DNA of 64,000 nucleotides, taken from NCBI RefSeq assembly GCF_024171815.1, contig NZ_JAMTCJ010000003.1, positions 1,054,001-1,118,000 on the forward strand, read 5' to 3'. The notes under the pieces are model-generated. The model did no database searches and had not been told where the DNA came from. It was given only the letters and a program-made list of their open reading frames with translations. Shown in pieces: positions 21,010-30,616 of the stretch. The DNA comes from Williamsia maris. GTDB taxonomy: Bacteria; Actinomycetota; Actinomycetes; Mycobacteriales; Mycobacteriaceae. The position numbers were made by a program, and so were the translations under genes. How positions within the stretch are numbered: the stretch's first letter is position 1; each line of letters starts with the position of its first letter.

Positions 21010-22337
21010 CGGCCGGTCCCTCCGTTCGCTCCTGCGGCACCGGTCGCGCCCTGCAGCATCGCCATCGGGCCGGTGAGGGCCGTCTGACCCTGCTTCGGCG
21101 ACGGCAGCAATGTGTACTGACCACCCGACGGCGGGGTGTTCGGCCCCGGCCGTGCGTTGAGCAGCGGCAGCAAGGTCACCGTCGGCAGTCCGGCACGCGG
21201 GCCGTTGCCGTTGGTGTACGGGTTACGCGGGTCCAGCCTGGGTGCAGGACCCGAACCGACCGGCTGGTAGCGCGGCTGCGGCTGACCCACACCGAGTGCC
21301 TCGAGCTGGTTGAGCAGGCGCAGGTCCAACGTGGCGAACAGGTTGGTCGAGTCGCCGCGCACACCCGGCAGCAGGGCATCCGGGAACGGATACGTCGGCA
21401 GCAGCGGGAGCGCGGTGATCAGGTCCGGCGCGGCGTTCGCGAGCGACTGCAGCGTCGGACGCAGGGCACGGAGATCGGTGACGATCTCGGTGCGTGCACG
21501 ACCGAGGATGTCGACACCCACCTGTCCGAGACCGTCCAGCTTCTGCAGGAGGGTCACGAACTGCGGGCGCTGGTCCTCGAGGACCTTCACGCCGGCGGGC
21601 AACTGATCGAGGATCCGGTTGATCTGCGCCGTCTGCTTCTCGGTCCGGTCCGACAACACCGCGAGGCCGTCGATGGCCCGGGTGATGTTGGCCTTCTGGT
21701 CGTCGAGCGTCTTGATCAGGCGACCGGTCTGGTTGAGCAGCGACTTCACCTTGCCGGTGCGGCCGTCGAGCGCGGTGTTGAGCTCGTCGACGATCGGCTT
21801 GATCTGCGCGATGCCACCGCCGTTGAGCAGCAGCGACAACGCGCCGAGGACCTGCTCGATGTCGGTGGACGTCTTGGTGCGCGCCATCGGGATCGCGACG
21901 TTCGACGGCTGGCGCGCTGCGCCCGCGTTCGAGTTCGGATCCACCAGGGAGACGAACTTCTCACCGAGGAGGTTGGTCTGCGAGATGTCGGCCGTGGCCT
22001 TGTCGGACAGATCGATCTTGTTCTTGACCTCGACGGTCACCTCGGCCGACCACTGGTCGGGCGCGATGGCGATGTCGGTGATGCTGCCGACCGTGACGCC
22101 GTCGACCTTGACCGCGGACTGCGGGACCAGGTCGAGGACGTCGGCGAACTGCAGCTTGTAGGTGCGCGGGCTGGCACCCGTGTCGGCCCCTCCGGGCAGC
22201 GGGATCGACTGGATGCTGATCCCACAACCGGTCAGGCCGATCAGCGACACCAGCGACAGCGCGCCGATCGACGTCGCCGTTCGTCGGGTCAGGCGTGCGG
22301 GGGCGAACCCGCGCAGCCCGGAGTTCCAGCGCCTCAT
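21006..22337 (-). CDS. mceE: Mce family lipoprotein MceE
   Basis: A 443-residue Mce subunit with a lipoprotein signal: basic N-terminus ([10 protein letters not shown]), hydrophobic core and lipobox LIGLTGC with Cys near residue 37. The Mce domain follows (YKLQFADVLDLVPQSAVKVDGV, VGSITDI), then the helical tube region and a Pro/Gly-rich end. As the lipoprotein member (LprK type in M. tuberculosis mce1) it is diagnostic of position E. ATG 22337 shares one base with the mceD stop. The tail contains Pro/Gly/Asn-rich low complexity. Confidence 0.9.
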   Translation of the reverse strand: MRRWNSGLRGFAPARLTRRTATSIGALSLVSLIGLTGCGISIQSIPLPGGADTGASPRTYKLQFADVLDLVPQSAVKVDGVTVGSITDIAIAPDQWSAEVTVEVKNKIDLSDKATADISQTNLLGEKFVSLVDPNSNAGAARQPSNVAIPMARTKTSTDIEQVLGALSLLLNGGGIAQIKPIVDELNTALDGRTGKVKSLLNQTGRLIKTLDDQKANITRAIDGLAVLSDRTEKQTAQINRILDQLPAGVKVLEDQRPQFVTLLQKLDGLGQVGVDILGRARTEIVTDLRALRPTLQSLANAAPDLITALPLLPTYPFPDALLPGVRGDSTNLFATLDLRLLNQLEALGVGQPQPRYQPVGSGPAPRLDPRNPYTNGNGPRAGLPTVTLLPLLNARPGPNTPPSGGQYTLLPSPKQGQTALTGPMAMLQGATGAAGANGGTGR

Positions 22338-23620
22338 CAGTTGCCACCACTCGTCAGGCCGGGCGACGGGGTGCCGGGGACAGTCCCGGGAACCGCGCCG
22401 CGCTTCTGCTGGTTGGTACCGCTCATGATCCCGAACGGCAGGTTCAGCGTCGGGGTCGTGAGGCCCTTGTTGATCTGATCGGTGATGTTGCCGCACTGAT
22501 CGAGCAACGGCCGCAGCGTCTTGCTGAACTGCGTGAACGCGGGGTCACCGGGCTTGAGCTTGCCCAGGTCGAGCAGCTTGCAACCGGCGCCTGCGAGGTT
22601 CTGCAGTTCGGGCAGGACCACGCGCAGGTCGAGGGTTCCGGACTCCGCGTTGTAGGCGTTGATCAGGTTGTTGATCGTCACCGGGAGCACCGTCAGCAAC
22701 TCTTTCTGCTGGTCGGTGGTGTCGGCGAGCGTCTTCGACGTCGGGATGAGCTCCTGGACACGGTCGCCGAGGGCGATGCGGTTGTCCTGGACGAATCCGG
22801 CGACGTCACCGAGTGCGACCGACAGCTTGTTCAGGGCCGCGCCGAGCTGGGTGCGCTCGCCGGCCAGGAACGAGGAGAACGAGTCGAGCTGGGTGTTGAA
22901 CTGCCGAACCTGGTCGTCGTTCTCGGCCAGCGCACCGACGAACACGTCGAGGTTCTTGACCGTGTCGACGATGTTGCCGCTGGAGTCGCTCAGGGTCTGC
23001 GACGCCTTGGACAGCTGCTCGATGGTCTGACCGAGCTTCTCGCCGTTGCCCTTCAGGTTGGCCGCACCGGTCGTGATGACCTGGCTCAGCGCACCGTCCT
23101 TGTTGGCACCGTCGGGACCGAGCGACTTCGACAGCTTCTGGACGCTGGAGTAGAGCTGGTCGATCTCCACCGGGACCATCGTCTGGTTCAGGCTCAGGGT
23201 GATGTCGTCGCCCGCCTTGGGCTGACCCTTCTGGTAGGTCGGGGTCAGCTGGATGTAGCGGTCGGCGACCACCGACGGGGTGATCTGCACGGCGCGCACG
23301 TCCTTGGGCAGGTCGTGACCGCCCTTGACGGTGAACTTCACGCGCACCTTGTCGCCCTGCGGGGTGACCTCGTCGACCTTGCCGACCTCGACACCCATGA
23401 TGCGGATGTCGGTGCCCTTGTAGATGCCGACGCTGGACTTGAAGTAGGCGGTCACCTTGGTCTGGTTGAGCGAGGTGAACAGCCACCACAGCGAGCCGGC
23501 GACGACGAGCGCCACCACCAGACCCACCACCAGGAACACGATGTGGCGCGGGGTGAACCAGCTGCCCGGGCCGCGGGAGTCGCGGAGGTCGTGACGAGGT
23601 CCGCTTGTCGTGGTCATCAT
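22337..23620 (-). CDS. mceD: Mce family protein MceD
   Basis: A 427-residue Mce subunit: cytoplasmic N-terminus, transmembrane helix about 26-48 ([20 protein letters not shown]), Mce domain about 55-130 with [19 protein letters not shown] and GKVDEV, then helical repeats up to about 370 and a Pro/Thr-rich tail. Two ATG codons in tandem overlap the mceC stop (ATGA), so the subunits are translated in series. Assigned D by order in the cluster. Confidence 0.9.
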   Translation of the reverse strand: MMTTTSGPRHDLRDSRGPGSWFTPRHIVFLVVGLVVALVVAGSLWWLFTSLNQTKVTAYFKSSVGIYKGTDIRIMGVEVGKVDEVTPQGDKVRVKFTVKGGHDLPKDVRAVQITPSVVADRYIQLTPTYQKGQPKAGDDITLSLNQTMVPVEIDQLYSSVQKLSKSLGPDGANKDGALSQVITTGAANLKGNGEKLGQTIEQLSKASQTLSDSSGNIVDTVKNLDVFVGALAENDDQVRQFNTQLDSFSSFLAGERTQLGAALNKLSVALGDVAGFVQDNRIALGDRVQELIPTSKTLADTTDQQKELLTVLPVTINNLINAYNAESGTLDLRVVLPELQNLAGAGCKLLDLGKLKPGDPAFTQFSKTLRPLLDQCGNITDQINKGLTTPTLNLPFGIMSGTNQQKRGAVPGTVPGTPSPGLTSGGN

Positions 23621-24663
23621 CCGGTTGCCTCCCCTCCGCCGTTGTTGAGCTGCCGTGTCTTGTTCGGCGGTCGTGTCGTGTTCTGCGCCGGGAGTCCGGG
23701 CGGCAGGATGTTGGTGATCACCGAGTCGAACCAGCGACCGCTGCCGAGCACGTTCGCGTAGAGCCGGTAGAACGGCGCGAGATTGGTGATGGAGGCACGG
23801 ATGTTGTTGTCCTGCTTCTGGAGTATGTCGGTGACGCCCTTGAGGTTCTCCAGGGCCGGACCGATCTGCTTCTCGTTGTCGCGGACGATGCCCGTCAGCG
23901 TGGTCGAGAGCTGCGTGGTGCTCCGGAGCAACGTCGAGATCGCCTGCTGGCGCGTGTTGAGCTCGGAGAGCAGATCACCGGCACCGGCGATCAGGCGGGT
24001 GAACTCCTGGTTGCGATCGGCCAGGATCTTCGACGTCCCCTTCGTCGCGTCGAGGAGCTTGCGCACCTCCTGATCGCGACTGGCGATCGTCGTCGACAAC
24101 CGGGTCAACCCGTCGAGCGAGTTCCCCAGTTCCTGCGGCGTGCCGGAGAACGCCGACGACAGGGTCCGGAAACTCGTCGCCAACTGGTCGGTGTCGATGT
24201 TCTCGATGTTCGACGACGCGTCGTTGAACGCCTCGATCACGTCGTACGGCGACGTGGTCTGGGTGATCACGTCCTTCGGATCGGCCAGCTTGTCGCCGCG
24301 CGGATCGATCTGCAGGTACTTCTGGCCCAGGATCGTCTTGATCTGGATCGACGCGCTGGTCTGGTCGCCCACCCACGTGTTGTTCACCGCGAACGAGACC
24401 CGGACCTTGTTGTCGACGATCTCGACCTTCTCCACCTGACCGACCTTGACGCCCGCGACACGGACCTCGTTGCTCGGCTTGAGGCCCGCGGCCTCGGTGA
24501 AGTCGGCCTTGTAGATCGTCCCCGCGCCCACCAACGGCAGGTTGGCGAGGAAGAACGCGGAGAGCGCGGCCATGATCAGGATCATCAGACCCATGGCGCC
24601 GATCGTGATCGGACTCCGTCGTGGTTGGTCCGGTCGTTTGTTCTGCTTCTGCGTGTCAGCCAT
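23617..24663 (-). CDS. mceC: Mce family protein MceC
   Basis: A 348-residue Mce subunit counted from ATG 24663, which has GAGGGGGG upstream; the frame is open further upstream but that overlaps the end of mceB. Transmembrane helix near 22-44, Mce domain about 45-120 ([32 protein letters not shown]), then an extended helical region. It starts ten bases after the mceB stop. Assigned C by position. Confidence 0.9.
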   Translation of the reverse strand: MADTQKQNKRPDQPRRSPITIGAMGLMILIMAALSAFFLANLPLVGAGTIYKADFTEAAGLKPSNEVRVAGVKVGQVEKVEIVDNKVRVSFAVNNTWVGDQTSASIQIKTILGQKYLQIDPRGDKLADPKDVITQTTSPYDVIEAFNDASSNIENIDTDQLATSFRTLSSAFSGTPQELGNSLDGLTRLSTTIASRDQEVRKLLDATKGTSKILADRNQEFTRLIAGAGDLLSELNTRQQAISTLLRSTTQLSTTLTGIVRDNEKQIGPALENLKGVTDILQKQDNNIRASITNLAPFYRLYANVLGSGRWFDSVITNILPPGLPAQNTTRPPNKTRQLNNGGGEATG

Positions 24664-24673
24664 GTCGCCCCCC

Positions 24674-25747
24674 TCAGCCCGGCGGATCATCGTTGGCCCA
24701 GCACCGTGTCGCGCTGTTGGTGTAGAGCACATGGTTGATATCGGGCAGCGGGATCAGCGGCTGGGAGAGCAGGGTGCTCTTGCCGTTGCCCGCGGTGATG
24801 TCGAGGCCGCACAGATAGAACTGGAACCACGACCCGAAGGTCGCCGCCCGGCCGATCTTGGCCGCCTTGATCGGCAGGTTGGTCAGGGTCTTCTCGACCT
24901 CTCCACGACGCTCGTTGATCCGCTGCGACAGCTGGTTGAGACCCGCGATGGATCCCTGCAGCGCCGGCCGCGTCGGGGTGAGGATCGAGTTGGTGACCGC
25001 GGTCAGGTTCGACACCGACGTGATGGCCGATCCGACGGAGTTCTTCTGAGCGGCCAGGCCGGTCACGAACTTCTCGGTGGTCGTCAGCAGCGATGTGAGC
25101 TGATCGTCGTGTCGATTGATGTTGTCGAGCACCGTCGTCAGGTTGGTGATCAGCTCGCCGATCACCTTGTCCTTGTCGGCGATGGTGTTCGTCAGGTCCG
25201 CGGTGTCGCTCACCAGATCGGTGATCGTCCCGCCCTCGCCCTGGAAGACCTTGATGATCTCGTCGGACAGCTTGTTGACGTCCTCGGCGGTGAGCTGCTG
25301 GAACAGTGGCCGGAACCCGTTGAACAGGTCGGTGAGGTTGACCGAGGGGTGCGTGTTGGCCACCCCGATGGTCGCGCCCTTGCTCAGCGTCGCCCCGCTG
25401 TCGCCCGGCCCGCGTTCCAACGAGAGGTAGCGGAGGCCGGTCAGGTTGCGGAACTTGATGTAGGCCTGGACGCCGTCGGGCAGCCGGTCGCGCTCGATGG
25501 AGAAGCTGACCCGCGCCTTGTCCTTGTCGTAGACCTCGACCTTGGAGACCTGACCGACGCGCACACCGGCGATCCGGACGTCGTCGCCCTGGTTCAGCAG
25601 CGAGGCGTCGGTGAAGATCGCCTTGAAGTCGTTGCTGCCGCCGGCACCGGAGTTCGCGATGGTGACGCCGAGCAGCGCGGTCAGGATGACGGTGATCACC
25701 GCGAACACGATCAGCTTGATCAGCGGCGAGTAGAAGTTGTTCTTCAC
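24674..25747 (-). CDS. mceB: Mce family protein MceB
   Basis: A 357-residue Mce subunit. Transmembrane helix 9-30, Mce domain about 38-115 with FKAIFTDASLLNQGDDVRIAG and VRVGQVSKVEV, helical tube region to about 300, and a C-terminal segment with two cysteines (FYLCGLD, TRCWAND) typical of MceB and MceA ends. Its start overlaps the mceA stop by four bases. Assigned B by position. Confidence 0.9.
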   Translation of the reverse strand: MKNNFYSPLIKLIVFAVITVILTALLGVTIANSGAGGSNDFKAIFTDASLLNQGDDVRIAGVRVGQVSKVEVYDKDKARVSFSIERDRLPDGVQAYIKFRNLTGLRYLSLERGPGDSGATLSKGATIGVANTHPSVNLTDLFNGFRPLFQQLTAEDVNKLSDEIIKVFQGEGGTITDLVSDTADLTNTIADKDKVIGELITNLTTVLDNINRHDDQLTSLLTTTEKFVTGLAAQKNSVGSAITSVSNLTAVTNSILTPTRPALQGSIAGLNQLSQRINERRGEVEKTLTNLPIKAAKIGRAATFGSWFQFYLCGLDITAGNGKSTLLSQPLIPLPDINHVLYTNSATRCWANDDPPG

Positions 25748-27075
25748 TTGATCGTCACCTGCGCCCCCTGGAGTCCGGGTGCGACGAGCTGAGCGATCCA
25801 GCCCGGGACCTGATCGGGGGTCGTTCCGGCCTCGGCCGCCATGATCGCCTGCAAAGCCACCTTGTTCTTCGGGTCGTCGTAGACGCTCGGGTTGATGGTT
25901 CCCGCGGGCTTGCCGGAGTAGTCCGGTGCGGGCAGCTCCTGGACCGTGCGCGGGCCGGGGTTACGCGACGGCGGCTGGTAGGAGCCGTCGTTGAGCGATC
26001 CGCCCGGGTACTGCGGGAACGGCCGACCCTGCTCGTAGTGCAGCGGGTAGCACTTCGGTCCGCGGTCCTCGAGCAGTCGCGGCTCGTCCTGGTTGGGCAG
26101 GTACCGACCACGCGGGTTCGAGAACGTCAGCGTCACACGGACACCGGGGTTCTTGGTGCCCGCGCCGACGATGTTGCCGACCTCGGGGACGAGGCCCGCG
26201 AAGTTCTTGAACGTGCACCCGAAGGCGGGCGACTGCTTGGCCAGTGCGGACAGCAGCGGCTCGGAGTCGATCGCCAGGGTCAGCAGATCCCGACGGTTGG
26301 TGGCCAGGAAGTCGGTGGCCTGCACCGCGGTGTTGGTCAGCGTCGAGAACAGCGTCCGCAGATCGCCCTGCTTCTCCACCACCGTGTTGGTGGTGGTGCG
26401 CAGCGTGTCGAGTGCGTCGACGATGTCGGGCAGCGCCTCGGAGTAGGTCTCCGAGAAGCTGGCCAGACCACGCAGCGTTCCCTGCAGTTCGGGCATGTTC
26501 TGGTTGAACTTGCTGAAGATGTTGTTCAGGTTGTCCAGGCTGGTGCCGAGCTTCTCACCGTTGCCGGTGAGCGCCTTCGACAGCGACCCGAGCGTGACGC
26601 TGAGATCCTGCGGGGGGATCGCCTTGAGAACCGGCAGCAGCTTGTCGAACAGGTCCTGCAGCTCCATCGCGTTGCCGCTGGTGTCGGTCTTGATCGTCGA
26701 ACCCGCGGTGAGCGTGGCACCGCTGGGGTTCTCCGGGACCTGCAGCGCGACGTAGCGCTCACCGAACAGGGTCTTGGGGAGGATCCGCGCGGTGGTGCCC
26801 TGCGGGATCATCTTCGCCTTGTCGGGCTGGAGACCGAGTTCGACGGTGACGGCACCGTTCTCGTCGGCGACCACCTTGTTGACCTGGCCCACGATGAGGC
26901 CGCGGACCTTGACGTCGGCCTTGTCGGGCAACGCGTTGCCCGCCGAGTCGGTCGTGAGGTTCACGTCGGTGAACGACTGGAAGGTCTGGTTGAACTTCAG
27001 GATCGTGCCACCGATGAAGAGGATGACGACCAGGAAGAACACCAGTCCGAGGAAACGTCTACGAAGGGAAGCCAT
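25744..27075 (-). CDS. mceA: Mce family protein MceA
   Basis: First Mce subunit, 443 residues. Transmembrane helix 8-26, Mce domain about 35-115 (VNLTTDSAGNALPDKADVKVRG, LIVGQVNKV), helical region to about 285, then a C-terminal domain with Cys residues (FGCTFKNF, GPKCYPLHY) and a Pro-rich stretch. It begins three bases after the yrbEB stop. In actinobacteria MceA-F form a heterohexameric tube carrying lipids from the outer layer to the YrbE permeases. Whether the substrate is sterol, fatty acid or mycolate cannot be read from the sequence. Confidence 0.92.
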   Translation of the reverse strand: MASLRRRFLGLVFFLVVILFIGGTILKFNQTFQSFTDVNLTTDSAGNALPDKADVKVRGLIVGQVNKVVADENGAVTVELGLQPDKAKMIPQGTTARILPKTLFGERYVALQVPENPSGATLTAGSTIKTDTSGNAMELQDLFDKLLPVLKAIPPQDLSVTLGSLSKALTGNGEKLGTSLDNLNNIFSKFNQNMPELQGTLRGLASFSETYSEALPDIVDALDTLRTTTNTVVEKQGDLRTLFSTLTNTAVQATDFLATNRRDLLTLAIDSEPLLSALAKQSPAFGCTFKNFAGLVPEVGNIVGAGTKNPGVRVTLTFSNPRGRYLPNQDEPRLLEDRGPKCYPLHYEQGRPFPQYPGGSLNDGSYQPPSRNPGPRTVQELPAPDYSGKPAGTINPSVYDDPKNKVALQAIMAAEAGTTPDQVPGWIAQLVAPGLQGAQVTIK

Positions 27076-27078
27076 GGA

Positions 27079-27939
27079 TCAGCCCGCCACCCTGACTGTC
27101 GTGTCGGTGCCCCAGATGGCGAGACCGAGGAAGAAATCGAGCACGGCGATGAGGACCAACGCCGATCGGACCGCGCGACCCACGGCCACGCCGACGCCGG
27201 CCGGGCCGCCGCTGGCGTTGTAGCCGTAGTAGCAGTGCACCAGGATGATCACGAAGGCGAACACCAGCACCTTGCCGAAGGACCACAACACGTCTGCCGG
27301 TGGCAGGAAGAGATTGAAGTAGTGGTCGTAGGAGCCCGTCGACTGCCCGTTGAACTGGGTGTTGACGACTCTCGTCGCGAGATAGGCGGCCAGTAGGCCG
27401 AGCACGTAGAGCGGGATGACGGCAATGAAGCCGGCCAGCACGCGGGTGGTGACGAGGAACGGGACCGACGGGACGGCCATGACCTCGAGCGCGTCGATCT
27501 CCTCGGAGATCCGCATGGCACCGAGCTGGGCGGTGAAGCCGCAGCCGACGGTGGCCGAGAGCGCGAGGCCGGCGACGAGCGGCGCGACCTCACGGGTGTT
27601 GACGTAGGCCGAGAGGAAGCCGGTCAGTGCCTGCGACCCGATCTGGTCGAGGGCCGCATAGCCCTGCAGACCGACCACGACACCGGTGAAACCGGTGAGC
27701 AGGACCATGACGCCGATCGTGCCGCCGATGACGGCGAGACCGCCGGCACCGAAGGCGACCTCGGCGAGCAGCCGCAGCAGCTCCTTGGGGTAGTGCTTGA
27801 TCGTCCGGGGCGCCCACCCGACGGCGCGTCCGTAGAACGACATCTGGTCGCCGGCACCGTCGAGCACCTGAAGCGGTGCCTTGGCGACCTTCTTGAGCCG
27901 ATAGTTGAGCTCGTCGGCCCTGCTCTTTGCGATGGTCAT
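27079..27939 (-). CDS. yrbEB: YrbE/MlaE-type ABC permease B of the mce system
   Basis: A 286-residue integral membrane permease with five to six helices and the MlaE signature: GTIGVMVLLTGFTGVVVG, then the cytoplasmic coupling segment LGAMRISEEIDALEVMAV near residues 148-165 that contacts the ATPase. It is the second of two permeases, so it is named B by position. It lies 12 bases after yrbEA and three bases before mceA. It pairs with YrbEA in the inner membrane and is driven by MceG. Confidence 0.92.
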   Translation of the reverse strand: MTIAKSRADELNYRLKKVAKAPLQVLDGAGDQMSFYGRAVGWAPRTIKHYPKELLRLLAEVAFGAGGLAVIGGTIGVMVLLTGFTGVVVGLQGYAALDQIGSQALTGFLSAYVNTREVAPLVAGLALSATVGCGFTAQLGAMRISEEIDALEVMAVPSVPFLVTTRVLAGFIAVIPLYVLGLLAAYLATRVVNTQFNGQSTGSYDHYFNLFLPPADVLWSFGKVLVFAFVIILVHCYYGYNASGGPAGVGVAVGRAVRSALVLIAVLDFFLGLAIWGTDTTVRVAG

Positions 27940-27951
27940 CGATTCACTCCC

Positions 27952-28758
27952 CTACGAACCCTTGGCGGGGACGATCTGCAAGTACACGGCCGTGATGATC
28001 AGGTTGGCGAAGAACAGCAGCAGGAAGGTGATGACGACGCTCTGGTTGACGGCCTCGCCCACACCCTTGGGTCCGCCCTTGGGAGACAACCCCTTGAAGG
28101 AGGCGATGACGCCGGCGATCGCACCGAACACGATGGCCTTGAGTGTCGCGACGTAGAGGTCGGGCAGCTGGGCCAGGGCGCTGAACGATGCGAGATACGC
28201 ACCGGGCGTGCCGTTCTGGACGACCACGTTGAAGAAGTAACCACCGCCGATGCCGACGACGCAGACGAGGCCGTTGAGCAGGGCCGCGACCAGGATCATC
28301 GCGAGTACACGGGGGACGACGAGCCGTTGGATCGGGTTGATGCCCAGTACCCGCATCGCGTCGATCTCCTCGCGGATCGTCCGCGAGCCGATGTCTGCCG
28401 CGACGGCCGATCCGGCCGCACCTGCGATCAGCAGTGACGTCACCAGGGGCGCGCCCTGCTGGACCACCACCAGGACGCTGGCGGCGCCGGTGAACGACTC
28501 CGCGCCGAGCTGCTTGATCAGCGATCCGGTCTGCAGCGACACGATGGCGCCGAACGGGATGGCGACCAGCGCGGTCGGAAGGATCGTGACGCTGGCGATG
28601 AACCACGCCTGCTGGATGAACTCTCGGAGCTGGAACGGGCGCACGACACTCTGGCGAGCGACATCCACGAAGAGCTGGACGATGTTGCCCGTCTGCGTGA
28701 GTGCAGATGTTCCGGCCTGAGTCACCCGATCGACGCCACGTGTGGTGGCTCCGCTCAT
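27952..28758 (-). CDS. yrbEA: YrbE/MlaE-type ABC permease A of the mce system
   Basis: A 268-residue MlaE-family permease. The coupling segment reads DIGSRTIREEIDAMRVLGI near residues 140-158, followed by NPIQRLVVPRVLA. Five to six transmembrane stretches are seen. It is the first membrane gene after mceG (28-base gap) and precedes yrbEB by 12 bases. Together the permeases form the channel under the Mce tube. Confidence 0.92.
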   Translation of the reverse strand: MSGATTRGVDRVTQAGTSALTQTGNIVQLFVDVARQSVVRPFQLREFIQQAWFIASVTILPTALVAIPFGAIVSLQTGSLIKQLGAESFTGAASVLVVVQQGAPLVTSLLIAGAAGSAVAADIGSRTIREEIDAMRVLGINPIQRLVVPRVLAMILVAALLNGLVCVVGIGGGYFFNVVVQNGTPGAYLASFSALAQLPDLYVATLKAIVFGAIAGVIASFKGLSPKGGPKGVGEAVNQSVVITFLLLFFANLIITAVYLQIVPAKGS

Positions 28759-28786
28759 TTAGTGGCCTCCACGGCTGTGATCATGA

Positions 28787-29956
28787 TCAGGAATTGCCGG
28801 CGGGGTTGCCGCCGGCACGGTAGGCGGGGAACTGCTCGGTGTTGTCGTTGGAACCGGCGTACTGCTTCTCGGTGTTCACGCCACCGTTGTTGCCGTTGCC
28901 GCCACCGTTGTTGCCGTTGCCGCCCTTGTTGTTCTGGCGGTCCATGCCCTCGGCGTTCGCACGACGGATGTCGTCCTCCTGCGCCTGGGATTCCCGGATC
29001 GCCTGCTGGGCGTTCTCGGGCAACTCGTGCAGCATCTCCTCGACGCGCTCGCGGTGCCGCGCCGACGCCTTGCGCTCGGGCATACCCGGGTTGGGCTGCA
29101 CCTGCGGGATGATCTCGGAGAAGTCGTCCTTCGTGCCGCCACCACCGATACCGGCGTCCTCGAGTTCCTTCTCCTGCGCGGCGGTCGCGTCGTCCTTCTC
29201 CTCGGACATGCCGATCGGACCGAAGCGGTCACCGGAGAGGAACTGCTTGACCGCGGGCTCCTCGGAGGTCAGCAGGACCTCACGAGGACCGAACATGACC
29301 AGCTCCTTGCGGAAGAGCATGCCGATGTTGTCCGGGATGGTCCGGGCGATGTTGATGTTGTGCGTCACGATCAGGATCGTCGCGTCGATCTCGGCGTTGA
29401 TGTCGATCAACAGCTGCGAGATGTAGGCGGTACGCACCGGATCCAGACCGGAGTCGGGCTCGTCGCACAGGATGATCTGCGGGTCGAGGACCAGTGCACG
29501 GGCCAGACCGGCGCGCTTGCGCATACCACCGGAGATCTCACCGGGCAGCTTGTCGCCGGCGTCGGACAGGCCGACCAGGTCGAGCTTCTCCATCACGATC
29601 GAACGGATGTCGGACTCGGACTTCTTGGTGTGCTCACGCAGCGGGAAGGCCGTGTTGTCGAACAGGCTCATCGAGCCGAACAGCGCGCCGTCCTGGAACA
29701 GCACACCGAACAGCTTGCGGATCTCGTAGAGCTCTTTCGACGAGCACTTCGTGATGTCGGTGCCATCGACGATCACCGACCCCTGCTCCGGGTGCAGCAA
29801 CCCGATCAGAGCCTTGAGGAACACCGACTTACCGGTACCCGAGGGACCCAGCAGAGCCGAGACCTCCCCCTCCGGGAGCGTGAGAGTGACATCTCGCCAG
29901 ATGTTCTGAGAACCGAAAGACTTCGTGAGTCCCTCGACACTGACCTCAACACCCAC
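28787..29956 (-). CDS. mceG: ABC ATPase energising Mce importers (MceG/Mkl)
   Basis: A 389-residue ATPase of the MlaF/Mkl type. Walker A GPSGTGKS at 37-44, Q-loop in LFQDGALFG, signature ISGGMRKRAGLARAL, Walker B IILCDEP with DSGLDP, and switch His in VTHNINIA. A C-terminal extension from about 255 carries acidic, charged sequence and a Gly/Asn repeat (GGNGNNGGGNGNNGG), larger than in MlaF; Mkl proteins also have extra C-terminal sequence needed for Mce function. The start is GTG 29956 with GAGGAG upstream. In M. tuberculosis mkl lies near rplL and rpoB but apart from the mce operons; here it directly leads one. Confidence 0.93.
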   Translation of the reverse strand: MGVEVSVEGLTKSFGSQNIWRDVTLTLPEGEVSALLGPSGTGKSVFLKALIGLLHPEQGSVIVDGTDITKCSSKELYEIRKLFGVLFQDGALFGSMSLFDNTAFPLREHTKKSESDIRSIVMEKLDLVGLSDAGDKLPGEISGGMRKRAGLARALVLDPQIILCDEPDSGLDPVRTAYISQLLIDINAEIDATILIVTHNINIARTIPDNIGMLFRKELVMFGPREVLLTSEEPAVKQFLSGDRFGPIGMSEEKDDATAAQEKELEDAGIGGGGTKDDFSEIIPQVQPNPGMPERKASARHRERVEEMLHELPENAQQAIRESQAQEDDIRRANAEGMDRQNNKGGNGNNGGGNGNNGGVNTEKQYAGSNDNTEQFPAYRAGGNPAGNS

Positions 29957-30088
29957 GTTTGACTCCTCTAGATGACCCGCCCCGGCTTGTGGTTCGAGTC
30001 ACTCTAACCCACGGTTCGCCATCGACGAACATCAACTCCACATTTCTTAAATTTGGATAAAAAAACGTCTTGGACCTGGAGATATAAC

Positions 30089-30118
30089 AAGGACCACCCC
30101 GCGTGCGGGGTGGTCCTT
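30089..30118 (-). terminator. Terminator of rplJ-rplL
   Basis: Stem AAGGACCACCCCGC / GCGGGGTGGTCCTT with a tiny loop (13-14 bp), about 45 bases past the rplL stop, followed by TTGTTATAT on the minus strand. It separates the ribosomal pair from mceG, whose start lies 130 bases on. Confidence 0.87.
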
Positions 30119-30163
30119 GCGGTCAACCTACCGAAAAGTAGGTTAACGATCCAACGGTGCGTC

Positions 30164-30547
30164 TTACTTGACGGACACCTTGGCGCCGGCCTCTTCGAGC
30201 TTGGCCTTGGCAGCCTCGGCAGCGTCCTTGTCGATCTTCTCGAGGATCGCCTTGGGGGCGCTCTCGACGAGATCCTTGGCCTCCTTGAGGCCCAGTCCGG
30301 AGACGACCTCGCGGACGACCTTGATCACCTGGATCTTCTTGTCGCCGGCGCTCTCGAGGACGACGTCGAACTCGTCCTGCTCGACAGCGGCCTCGGCGGC
30401 AGCCGGGGCGCCTGCGGCGGCAACGGCGACCGGGGCGGCCGCGGTGACCTCGAAGACCTCTTCGAACTTCTTCACGAAATCGCTGAGCTCCAGCAGGGTC
30501 AGTTCCTTGAACTGATCGATGAGCTCGTCAGCACTGAGCTTCGCCAT
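30164..30547 (-). CDS. rplL: 50S ribosomal protein L7/L12
   Basis: A 127-residue stalk protein that recruits elongation factors. N-terminal dimerisation helices ([20 protein letters not shown]), an alanine-rich hinge near 35-55 ([17 protein letters not shown]) and the C-terminal factor-binding domain with [21 protein letters not shown]. Length and architecture are standard. It follows rplJ after a 69-base spacer with a hairpin and ends at an intrinsic terminator. Confidence 0.98.
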   Translation of the reverse strand: MAKLSADELIDQFKELTLLELSDFVKKFEEVFEVTAAAPVAVAAAGAPAAAEAAVEQDEFDVVLESAGDKKIQVIKVVREVVSGLGLKEAKDLVESAPKAILEKIDKDAAEAAKAKLEEAGAKVSVK

Positions 30548-30566
30548 GGTGGCGTCCTTCCTGTTG

Positions 30567-30583
30567 TCCCCCGGAACGGGGGA
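30567..30583 (-). promoter_or_regulatory. Hairpin in the rplJ-rplL spacer
   Basis: TCCCCCG / CGGGGGA with a GAA loop. Located between L10 and L7/L12 coding regions; such structures may affect the unequal synthesis of the two proteins. No U-tract. Confidence 0.5.
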
Positions 30584-30616
30584 ATGTATCTGGGGTGGTG
30601 ATGGGCGCGGGTGCGC

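Noticed and set aside
17882-29956. Mce block as a recently acquired genomic island
   Set aside because: Base composition and codon use look like the neighbours; there is no integrase, transposase or attachment-site repeat, so I cannot support recent transfer.
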